Origin: an uncultured beta proteobacterium
GTDB taxonomy: Bacteria; Pseudomonadota; Gammaproteobacteria; Burkholderiales; SG8-39
Assembly (NCBI GenBank): GCA_903859155.1
Contig: CAIOLO010000053.1
Coordinates: forward strand, 1-40,790
Reading direction: 5' to 3'
Length of the DNA: 40,790 nt
The position numbers and the translations under genes were made by a program. Positions within the stretch are counted from its first letter, which is position 1; each line of letters starts with the position of its first letter. Below the pieces are notes generated by a model, which had not been told where the DNA came from, did not search any database, and was given only the letters and a program-made list of their open reading frames with translations. Positions 1 to 9,060 of the stretch are shown here, in pieces.

Positions 1-690
1 CCAGCGTTTGGGCAGCATCACCGCAAGCACCCGCACCTTGCCCGATTTCACATGCGAGAGAAATGTCACCACCGGTTGCAGCACAAGCGGAACGGTGCCC
101 GCGAGCAGATCGGTGGTCGCCTGCGCGCCGCCCTTGTAGGGAATGAACAGGAACTTGGTGTTGGCAAGCAGCGCGATCTGTTCCATGGCCAGCATGGTTT
201 CGCTGCCGGTGGTGCCGTAGGCAAGTTTGCCGGGATTCTTCCTGGCATAGTCCGCCAGATCGGCCATCGACTTCGGCCCGGTCGCCACGCTAGCGGCGAT
301 GCACAGCACCGATTCCACCGCGTGGGTAATGGGCGTGAATTCCTTGACGGGGTGGTTGAGCGAGTCCTTCTCGAAAATGGACAGAATGTGGCTGCCCACC
401 GCGGTCAACAGGATGGTGTGGCCGTCGGGCGCGGCACGCGCGACCGTCTGCGCGCCGATCTTGCCGCCGGCGCCACCCTGGTTTTCGATGAGGAATTGCT
501 GGCCCAGCAACTCGCCTGCCTTGGGTGTGATCGCCCGTGCCAGGATGTCGGTGGCGCCGCCAGGCGGGTAAGCGACCACCAGCCGGATCGGTTTTCCGGG
601 AATTGCCTGCGCCAGCGCATTGCCGGCAATGCAGGGTACAAAAATGCCCGCCAAGAAGGCGAGCGCCAATGCAATCGGGTTCTTTTTCAT
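1..690 (-). CDS. Bug/TctC-family periplasmic tricarboxylate-type solute receptor, 3' end outside the window
   Basis: Partial gene: 230 codons are visible from ATG 690 and the frame stays open to base 1. It starts with a clear Sec signal peptide (MKKNPIALALAFLAG, cleavage near ALA-Q at residues 25-28). The mature start has Bug-family hallmarks: PGKPIRLVVAYPPGGATD, then ENQGGAGGKIGA and DGHTILL. These proteins are periplasmic receptors, many with a TctAB-type tripartite transporter; the ligand (often a carboxylate) cannot be read from sequence. An AGGAG ribosome site lies 6 nt before the ATG. No TctA or TctB gene is visible here, and orphan Bug receptors are common in Burkholderiales. The visible length is about 70 percent of the usual 320-330 residues. 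Confidence 0.93.
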   Translation of the reverse strand, partial: MKKNPIALALAFLAGIFVPCIAGNALAQAIPGKPIRLVVAYPPGGATDILARAITPKAGELLGQQFLIENQGGAGGKIGAQTVARAAPDGHTILLTAVGSHILSIFEKDSLNHPVKEFTPITHAVESVLCIAASVATGPKSMADLADYARKNPGKLAYGTTGSETMLAMEQIALLANTKFLFIPYKGGAQATTDLLAGTVPLVLQPVVTFLSHVKSGKVRVLAVMLPKRW

Positions 691-766
691 TATGGGCTCC
701 TGGCGGACAACATTGTCCGCGCTCCGGGGCCAATCTACCGCCTGGCGACCGGGCTTGTAAAGCCGC

Positions 767-3286
<2,520 letters not shown>

Positions 3287-3305
3287 GAATTTGCCCCCTT
3301 GCAGC

Positions 3306-3335
3306 TAATGTGGAGACAAATACTCAGGAATCAAG
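3306..3335 (-). promoter_or_regulatory. Possible heat-shock-like promoter of lon
   Basis: On the minus strand CTTGATT (3335-3329) is followed after 13 nt by CTCCACATTA (3315-3306). This loosely resembles the sigma-32 pattern CTTGAAA / CCCCATnTA. A start would fall near 3300, leaving a very short leader with the ribosome site at its extreme 5' end. The -10 match is imperfect, so this is only a candidate. Confidence 0.22.
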
Positions 3336-3443
3336 TGCCGTCTGTCGGCGGGGCTGGCGGACCGGCGCCGCCCTTCTGTGCCGCGCCCGGAGGCAGGCGG
3401 CCATCCGCCGCTCAGGCAGGCGGCGGTGCCGCTGCAATACCGC

Positions 3444-3518
3444 TCACCTGACCGGGGCAGGTTTCTTCGGTTGCTTGGGTTTTTTCTGTTCCTTCTTTGG
3501 CCTGTCGCGATTGCCCAT
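3444..3518 (-). CDS. 24-residue Lys/Pro-rich mini-protein (hypothetical)
   Basis: Reading from ATG 3518 gives 24 codons and a TGA stop. The product starts MGNRDRPKKEQKK and ends PKQPKKPAPVR: no hydrophobic segment, 8 Lys and 6 Pro, strongly basic. A plausible ribosome site (AAGGCGG) lies about 6 nt upstream. From memory, short unnamed proteins starting MxNRD and rich in Lys and Pro are scattered through proteobacterial genomes, usually missed by gene callers; I cannot verify homology here. It lies upstream of lon on the same strand, about 160 nt away. Just past the stop, CCGCCGC and GCGGCGG can form a GC-rich hairpin. A chance ORF remains possible. Confidence 0.45.
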   Translation of the reverse strand: MGNRDRPKKEQKKPKQPKKPAPVR

Positions 3519-3656
3519 GGTTTGCCGCCTTTCAGGTTATGAAACAAATTGACCGCTGCCGCCAATCCTACTCTGATGCCGCCAGCGTGGCACAAAGTGG
3601 CGGCACCAGCGCGCATGCCGCTTCGAATAGTTGATCTTAATTGTATTCGGATCCAG

Positions 3657-3685
3657 TGTACATCGACGTTTCCGGCTGATATAGT
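3657..3685 (+). promoter_or_regulatory. Sigma-70-type promoter for the solitary HTH gene
   Basis: TGTACA (3657-3662, 4/6 match to -35) and TATAGT (3680-3685, 5/6 match to -10) are separated by exactly 17 nt. The predicted start, around 3692, lies just before the GGAGGAG ribosome site of the HTH gene at 3716. Confidence 0.5.
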
Positions 3686-3715
3686 TGTCAAGCCAGATAA
3701 CCGGAGGAGATACGC

Positions 3716-3958
3716 ATGGCCGCCAGACCACCCAGCAACAGGCTGCGCAAGCTGATGCGGTCAAAGATCTGCGAGCGCATCGAGGTGAAAGAGATGACCC
3801 GCAAGGATGCCGGTGACAAGCTCGGCCTGAACAAGGCGCAGATGAGCAGGCTGTTCGATGATCAGGACATTTTCAGCCTGGACCGTTTGGTGGACGCGGC
3901 GGCGGCCCTGGGACTCGAGGTGCGCCTGAGCGTGGTACGCCCTTACGGGGACAAATAG
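3716..3958 (+). CDS. XRE-type HTH protein, antitoxin-like (COG5606/HTH_37 type)
   Basis: 80 residues. The central part (about 27-50, MTRKDAGDKLGLNKAQMSRL) is a helix-turn-helix of the kind that enters the DNA major groove. The tail DIFSLDRLVDAAAALGLEVRLSV matches the ending of COG5606/HTH_37 proteins, which are often antitoxins paired with a HigB/RelE-like toxin. No toxin ORF lies on either side: the mini-ORF and lon are upstream on the other strand and DUF2237 converges downstream. It has its own candidate promoter and a very strong GGAGGAG site 6 nt before ATG. It is therefore either an orphan antitoxin or a small regulator; the target is unknown. Confidence 0.8.
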   Translation: MAARPPSNRLRKLMRSKICERIEVKEMTRKDAGDKLGLNKAQMSRLFDDQDIFSLDRLVDAAAALGLEVRLSVVRPYGDK

Positions 3959-3961
3959 CCC

Positions 3962-3981
3962 GACACGCGTCCCGGCGTGTC
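3962..3981. other. Stem-loop between convergent genes
   Basis: GACACGC (3962-3968) and GCGTGTC (3975-3981) form a perfect 7-bp stem with a 6-nt loop, in the 46-bp gap between the convergent HTH and DUF2237 genes. No T-tract follows on either strand, so it is not a standard intrinsic terminator. It may stabilise 3' ends. Confidence 0.4.
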
Positions 3982-4004
3982 CCGGTCGCAACAAGGGCGC
4001 TTGC

Positions 4005-4379
4005 TCAGGTCAGGTCAACCGAGTGCCGCTTGAGCGCATCCAGCGGCACCAGTTGCAGCACATCTTCGTGGGTGGCCTCGAGAACGACTTTGGGCGCCAT
4101 CCCGGCCTCCCAGGCTTCGATCCAGCGCAGCACGTGCAGGCACCAGCGATCGCCTGGTTTCAATCCGCGAAAGCGAAGTTCCGGACGCGGCGTGGACAAA
4201 TCGTTGCCGCGCGAACTCGAAAAGGCGAGAAACTCCGCGGTGCTCTTGATGCACACCAGGTGGGCGACGCCGTGCTCGCTTTGCGTCGCGCAGCAGCCGT
4301 CGCGAAAAAATCCGGTGAGCGGCGCATAGCTGCAGGCGCGCAACTGGCCGCCGAGGACATTTTTTTCCGGTGAGATCAT
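4005..4379 (-). CDS. DUF2237 (COG3651) family protein
   Basis: 124 residues, essentially the whole family length. The diagnostic blocks are present in order: NVLGGQLRACSYAPLTGFF, RDGCC, FLAFSSSRGNDLSTP, RFRGLKPGDRWCLHVLRW, and the ending VVLEATHEDVLQLVPLDAL. Family members are small soluble proteins of unknown biochemical function with conserved cysteines (here at CSY, GCC and WCL), which suggests metal binding or redox chemistry (inference). It follows lutB on the same strand after 111 bp, in the place where lutC might be expected. No signal peptide. Confidence 0.94.
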   Translation of the reverse strand: MISPEKNVLGGQLRACSYAPLTGFFRDGCCATQSEHGVAHLVCIKSTAEFLAFSSSRGNDLSTPRPELRFRGLKPGDRWCLHVLRWIEAWEAGMAPKVVLEATHEDVLQLVPLDALKRHSVDLT

Positions 4380-4490
4380 TGGATGGGGGAAAGGGCAGGC
4401 CGCGGTTATTTTCTGGGACTGGAATCGGGCCGCAACAGCAGCGGCCTATCCCCTGTCCTCCCATCGTACCCGATTAATTCGGTGTTTCAT

Positions 4491-5897
4491 TTATTTCCGC
4501 AGCGCCGCGTAGCGATCGCGGAAAGTGCCCCCCCGCGGCGGTGCCGGAAAGTATCGCCCGCTGGTCCAGCCGCTCGCCAAAGGCAGCCTCGATATCATGC
4601 CGCTCGACCCTCCGAGCAGGCGCAGCACGCGTGCGCCCCAGCGCGACAAGATGGCATACAGCCACGGATGCCGCGCAGCAAAAGACCACAGCTTCAAGCC
4701 GAATATTTCCTGCCCGGGCCGCAGTCGCGCCTGCACCTGCCGCTCGCGCAGGGATCGCAGCAACCCGGGCAGCGGGATCTTCACCGGGCACACCACCGAA
4801 CAGGCGCCGCACAGCGTGCTCGCCTGGGGCAGGTCCAGTGCATTGGCAAGACCCATGAAAGCGGGCGTCAGCACCGACCCCATCGGGCCGGGGTAGACCC
4901 AGCCGTAGGAATGCCCGCCCACAGTCTTGTATACCGGGCAGTGGTTCATGCAGGCGCCGCAGCGGATGCAACGCAGCATGTCCTGCAATTCACCACCCAC
5001 CAGGCTGGAGCGGCCGTTGTCCACCAGGATGAAATACAGGTGCTCCGGACCATCGGTGTCAGCGCGCCCGCGGGGGCCGGTGAGCACCGAGAAATAATTG
5101 GATATGTTCTGGCCGGTGGCCGAGCGCGGCAGGAGCCGCATCAGCGTGGCAAGGTCCTCCAGCGTGGGCACCACCTTCTCGATGCCGGTGATGACGATAT
5201 GCACCCGCGGAAGGGTGGTCACCATGCGGCCGTTGCCTTCGTTGGTCACCAGGGCCACGGAACCGGTCTCTGCAATCAGGAAATTGCCGCCAGAAATTCC
5301 CAGGTCCGCCGACAAAAAATGGGAACGCAGCCGCTCGCGCGCTTCGCGCGTGAGCAGCGCCGCTTCGTCGAGGCGCGGCGTGCCGTGATGCTTGACGAAC
5401 AGATCGGCAATCTCGTCGCGGCTTTTGTGCATCGCCGGGGCAATGATGTGCGAAGGCGGGTCGTCGGCAAGCTGGCAGATGTATTCGCCCAGGTCGGTTT
5501 CCACCGGCTGCACGCCGGCCGCGGCGAGCACAAGATTGAGATCGGCCTCCTCCGAGAGCATCGATTTGGACTTGATGGCCTTGGTGAGCCGGTGGTCCCG
5601 GCAAATCGCCACCACCCGCTCGCCGACCTCCTTGGCATTGTTGGCATAAAGCACCGTGGCGCCGCGGCGGGTGGCGACCGTCTCGAAGCGTTCAATCCAG
5701 GTGGCAAGGTCGCCAATCGAGCGGTCGCGCACCGCGGCGGCGGCGGCGCGCTGCGCCTCGAATTTTGCCGCCCCGAATTCGGCCACGCGATCGGCGCGGC
5801 GTGCGGCGAACCCCAGGCTCGCCATGCGCTTTTGCGTCTCGGGGTTGGCGATCGCCGCGGACGCTCGCTGTTTGAAATGAACCGAGCGGATCTGCAC
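4491..5897 (-). CDS. lutB: LutB/YkgF-type iron-sulfur lactate-utilisation protein
   Basis: 468 residues from a GTG start at 5897, which lies 2 nt after the lutA stop and has AGGAAA upstream. A longer frame from 6047 would overlap lutA and adds only unrelated Arg-rich sequence, so I reject it. The first part (about 60-290) is the LUD domain, with HHGTPRLDEAALLTREAR and ISGGNFLIAETGS. The ferredoxin-like part has two cluster motifs: C310, C313, C316, C320 (CIRCGACMNHCP) and C363, C366, C370 (CGACSVVCP). In the LutABC system it oxidises L-lactate to pyruvate together with LutA and LutC. The C-terminal tail runs through the usual LutB length. Probable lutAB transcript. Confidence 0.95.
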   Translation of the reverse strand: MQIRSVHFKQRASAAIANPETQKRMASLGFAARRADRVAEFGAAKFEAQRAAAAAVRDRSIGDLATWIERFETVATRRGATVLYANNAKEVGERVVAICRDHRLTKAIKSKSMLSEEADLNLVLAAAGVQPVETDLGEYICQLADDPPSHIIAPAMHKSRDEIADLFVKHHGTPRLDEAALLTREARERLRSHFLSADLGISGGNFLIAETGSVALVTNEGNGRMVTTLPRVHIVITGIEKVVPTLEDLATLMRLLPRSATGQNISNYFSVLTGPRGRADTDGPEHLYFILVDNGRSSLVGGELQDMLRCIRCGACMNHCPVYKTVGGHSYGWVYPGPMGSVLTPAFMGLANALDLPQASTLCGACSVVCPVKIPLPGLLRSLRERQVQARLRPGQEIFGLKLWSFAARHPWLYAILSRWGARVLRLLGGSSGMISRLPLASGWTSGRYFPAPPRGGTFRDRYAALRK

Positions 5898-5899
5898 GC

Positions 5900-6625
5900 C
5901 TATTTCCTGCCGGCGAGCACTTCGGCGATATGCAACACCTGCGTGGTGGTGTCGCCTTCCTTGCGCAGCCGGCCCTCGATGTTGAGCATGCAGCCCAGGT
6001 CGCCCAGCACCACCGCGCTCGCGCCGCTGGCGCGGATGTGGGCGCATTTGGCGGCCGCCATCTGCGCGGAAATATCGCCGAATTTGATTGCAAAACTGCC
6101 ACCGAAACCGCAGCAGGTTTCGCTCTCGCTCATCTCAGCGAGCCGCAGCCCCGGCACCATCGCCAGCAGCGCGCGCGGCTGCGCCTTCACGCCCAGCTCG
6201 CGCAACCCCGAGCAGGAATCGTGGTATGTCACGGTGCCGGCGAAAGTCCCCGGCACCCGCTCGATCTTCAGGATGTTGACCAGGAAATCGGTGAGCTCAT
6301 GGGTGCGTGCGGCCAGCTTTTTCGCCCGCGCGAGCTGGTACTCGTCGTCCTTGAACACGTCGGCGTAATGGACCTTCACCATGCCCGCGCAGGATCCGGA
6401 GGGCGCGACCACGTAGTCGCAGTCGCTAAATTCGTCGAGCAGCTTCATCGCCAGCGCGCGCGCCGAGCCGCGATCGCCCGAATTCCAGCCGGGCTGGCCG
6501 CAGCAGGTCTGTTTCGCGGGCACCGTGACCTCGCAACCCGCGGACTCCAGCAACTCCAGCGCTGCAAAGCCGACGCCGGGACGCATCAGATCAACCAGGC
6601 AGGTAACGATCAGGCCAACGCGCAT
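5900..6625 (-). CDS. lutA: LutA/YkgE-type CCG-domain lactate-utilisation protein
   Basis: 241 residues from ATG 6625 (MRVGLIVTCLVDLMRPGVG), the family-typical N-terminus; upstream in-frame sequence is not LutA-like. It has two cysteine-rich CCG domains that bind iron-sulfur or similar cofactors: TCCGQPGWNSG near residue 41 and ETCCGFGGSFAIKFGDIS in the second half, with matching CxGM/CML cysteines (GSCAGM, LGCML). It acts with LutB and LutC in cytoplasmic lactate oxidation. It is the first gene of the pair, with lutB 2 nt behind. The ribosome site is weak (GGGGCT). Confidence 0.94.
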   Translation of the reverse strand: MRVGLIVTCLVDLMRPGVGFAALELLESAGCEVTVPAKQTCCGQPGWNSGDRGSARALAMKLLDEFSDCDYVVAPSGSCAGMVKVHYADVFKDDEYQLARAKKLAARTHELTDFLVNILKIERVPGTFAGTVTYHDSCSGLRELGVKAQPRALLAMVPGLRLAEMSESETCCGFGGSFAIKFGDISAQMAAAKCAHIRASGASAVVLGDLGCMLNIEGRLRKEGDTTTQVLHIAEVLAGRK

Positions 6626-6720
6626 GGGAGCCCCATGGAATGCAGGATGGTGGATGGCGGAGAATACCGGCTCGAGATTAGCACAATGAACCGCGCCGCT
6701 ACCCGGCTGGCGAATCCCGG

Positions 6721-7764
6721 TTACTGCACCACCATGCAGTGCACCGCGAACAGGTTGTGCGTGTCGCTCCATGATTTCTCGATGCGAAAGCCCGCCTTCT
6801 GCGCCAGCGCGTGGAACGCCTCGCCGCTGTAGGTGCAATGTATCGCTGTTCGTATCCGCTCCCCGGGCGCAAAATCGATGCGAACTCCGGCGACGTGGGC
6901 AAATTGGGCGCACTGGCTCTCCAGGCTCATCTCGAGCCAGCCTGCGCTCGGATCAAATCTGGCGACGTGGTCAAAGCGCCGGATCTGGAAGTCTGCCTTC
7001 AGTTCCCTGTTGATGTGCCTGAGTGCATTGGAGTTGAATGCCCCCATGGCTCCCTGCTTGTCGTTATAGGCGCCTTCCAGCATCGGCCAATCGGCCGTCT
7101 GGTCCACCGAAACCAGCACGCGCCCGGCGGGTCCGGCCAGCGCGCGCAGCGCCGCCAGCAGACCAGGCGCGGCAGCCGGCGCATAACGCGCGAAGGTCGC
7201 CCCCAGCAGGGACACCACCTTGTGCCGGGTCGGCGCCCCGACGAAGCGCGGCAGATACAGCTGCTCGTCGTAGCGCGCATGCAGCCCGCAGATATTGAGC
7301 CAGGGGAAGCACTGCGCATACTCCTGGATCGAACTCTCCAGCGTCGCGCTTGAGCGGTCCACAGGTACGTAGATAGACGGCCTCAGGTGTTCGGTGAGTA
7401 GCCGGGTGCTGGCCATTCCGTGGCTGCCCAGCGCGATGAATTGGCAGTCCCCGCCGGCAAATTCGGCGATGTCCCCGATGCTGGCGTTGAGTATGGCCTT
7501 TTCGATGCGCGCGGCAAGGTATTCCGGTTGCGCGCAGACCCGCCCGAACAACTGCATGCCCTCGCTGTCGAACAGGGTCTGCCAGGAGACGGATTTTTCC
7601 GGCTGCAACAACCCGGCAAGAACCTCCTCCCGGAAGCCATCATGCTCTGGCATGAAGTCGTAGCTGCGCACCACGCCCGCGAGGCGCGCCTCGGGCGTAC
7701 GCTCGCGGGCCGCATCCAGTGCCCGCTGCAACAAAGGTACCGGATCAGCCGGGGGCGCCACCAT
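6721..7764 (-). CDS. EgtD-fold (DUF2260) SAM methyltransferase with substituted substrate pocket
   Basis: 347 residues. The order of motifs follows EgtD, the histidine N-alpha-trimethylating enzyme of ergothioneine synthesis: QPEYLAARIEKAIL (near 79), the SAM loop ALGSHGMASTRLL (111-123), YVPVDRS (132-138), GAYNDKQGAMGAFN (231-244), NRELKADF and LEMSLESQ. However, positions I align with M. smegmatis EgtD histidine contacts differ: Asn166 to Arg193, Glu282 to Ala307, Ser284 to His309; the usual acidic start of the SAM loop is Ala111. Tyr233 is kept. No egtB lies nearby. I therefore call the fold with confidence but not histidine as substrate. GAGGA lies 8 nt upstream of ATG. It may be co-transcribed with the upstream pbpG (78 bp gap). 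Confidence 0.85.
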   Translation of the reverse strand: MVAPPADPVPLLQRALDAARERTPEARLAGVVRSYDFMPEHDGFREEVLAGLLQPEKSVSWQTLFDSEGMQLFGRVCAQPEYLAARIEKAILNASIGDIAEFAGGDCQFIALGSHGMASTRLLTEHLRPSIYVPVDRSSATLESSIQEYAQCFPWLNICGLHARYDEQLYLPRFVGAPTRHKVVSLLGATFARYAPAAAPGLLAALRALAGPAGRVLVSVDQTADWPMLEGAYNDKQGAMGAFNSNALRHINRELKADFQIRRFDHVARFDPSAGWLEMSLESQCAQFAHVAGVRIDFAPGERIRTAIHCTYSGEAFHALAQKAGFRIEKSWSDTHNLFAVHCMVVQ

Positions 7765-7842
7765 CCCATTTATCCTCGACAGCAGGGTTGGTCATCACTT
7801 CGTTTGTCGGCTGGCACGCGGCGCAGGAAGCGCGGCTCGAAC

Positions 7843-8898
7843 TCAGGTAGCGGCAGGCGATCGCGATCGCGAGGCCGACAAGTCGCGTCGCGACTTTTGC
7901 GCGGCAGTGCGCTGCATCGCCAGCGTGCCCGAGAGCGCCTTTGGCGATACCGCCCGGTTGGCTGCGATTTTGCGCGCGCCGGACTTGCGTGCGACGGGCG
8001 GCTTGATACCCGCCGCAGCTTCGAGCCATTGCCTCACGCGCAGGGCATCGGCGCTGCGGGTATTTTTCCCCCAGGAATCCAGCAACACGATGATCACGGC
8101 GCGCCCGGCCAATTGCGCCTGCATCACCAGGCAGCGACCCGCTTCGTTGATGAATCCGGTTTTGGAAAGACCGATACCCCACCCGGGATTCGACACCAGG
8201 CCGTTGGTATTGTGAAAAGCGATCTTGCGCCCGGTTACCTCGACCTCATGCTGGCGCATGGTTGAATACTCGCGGATCCGCGCATAGGTATGGGCGTGTG
8301 CAACCAGTGCGGCCAGATCTTCTGCGGTGGACACATTGGTGCTGGACAAGCCGGTGGGGTCGGCAAAACGCGTTCCCTGCAAGCCAAGCGACAGGGCTTT
8401 TTCGTTCATGGCACGCACAAATGCTTCGCGTCCGCCCGGATAAGCCCGGGAAAGTGCGGCCGCGGCGCGATTTTCCGACGCCATCAGGGCAAGGCGCAGC
8501 ATTTCGTCGCGCGACAACGTGGCCCCCACATGCAGGCGCGACTGGGTGTTGCGCAAATAATCAACATCCTCATCGGTCACCGCGATAAGTTCGGCCGGAT
8601 CGAGTTGTGCGTCCAGCACCACCATGGAGGTCATCAGCTTGGAGATCGAGGCGATCGGATGGATGGCCTGCGAATTCTTGCCGTAGAGGATTTCCCCGGA
8701 GGACTGGTCAAGCACCACCGCCGCCGATGATTTGAGCGACAGTTTCGAGGTCGGGTGCAGCACCGGGACGACCGCCGCAGAACCGGGCGGCGCGCTGAAC
8801 TGGGTGCTCTGCCGCAGATCCTGAGCGAAAACCGTGCTGCCAAAGGCGGCCGTCAGGCCCAATTCAAGCAAGAAGGCGCATGTGGCGAGTTTTTTCAA
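7843..8898 (-). CDS. pbpG: D-alanyl-D-alanine endopeptidase, PBP7 type (peptidase S11)
   Basis: 351 residues from a proposed TTG start at 8898, giving a compact signal peptide (KKLATCAFLLELGLTAAFG, ending VFAQ) with GGAG upstream. An in-frame ATG at 8976 would add 26 atypical residues and lies upstream of the likely promoter at 8933-8961. All three penicillin-binding motifs are present: SISK (84-87), SEN (141-143) and KTG (246-248). The enzyme cleaves peptidoglycan cross-links in the periplasm. The C-terminal tail after about residue 290 is basic and Ala/Ser/Arg-rich, without recognisable domain. Start choice is the main uncertainty. Confidence 0.92.
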   Translation of the reverse strand: MKKLATCAFLLELGLTAAFGSTVFAQDLRQSTQFSAPPGSAAVVPVLHPTSKLSLKSSAAVVLDQSSGEILYGKNSQAIHPIASISKLMTSMVVLDAQLDPAELIAVTDEDVDYLRNTQSRLHVGATLSRDEMLRLALMASENRAAAALSRAYPGGREAFVRAMNEKALSLGLQGTRFADPTGLSSTNVSTAEDLAALVAHAHTYARIREYSTMRQHEVEVTGRKIAFHNTNGLVSNPGWGIGLSKTGFINEAGRCLVMQAQLAGRAVIIVLLDSWGKNTRSADALRVRQWLEAAAGIKPPVARKSGARKIAANRAVSPKALSGTLAMQRTAAQKSRRDLSASRSRSPAAT

Positions 8899-8932
8899 GA
8901 CGCTGCTCCGAAAGCCGCAAGTAATGCAGCGC

Positions 8933-8961
8933 AGTTTAGTGTGCGAACCAGGTAATTGCAA
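8933..8961 (-). promoter_or_regulatory. Candidate promoter of pbpG
   Basis: On the minus strand TTGCAA (8961-8956) and TAAACT (8938-8933), each a 4/6 match to consensus, are separated by 17 nt. Transcription would begin near 8926, downstream of the in-frame ATG 8976. This supports the TTG start at 8898. Confidence 0.4.
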
Positions 8962-9060
8962 GAAAATTAGATACATAGCGCTGATATTTCAGGCGAGAAG
9001 CGAACATGCCGGGCAGGTCCGGATGCGGGCGGCCTGAGGTAGCGCAGGCGCAAGCGGGCA

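Noticed and set aside
4383-6368. 661-codon plus-strand frame
   Set aside because: Antisense of lutAB, which have clear motifs; the translation is Arg/His/Gly-rich nonsense.
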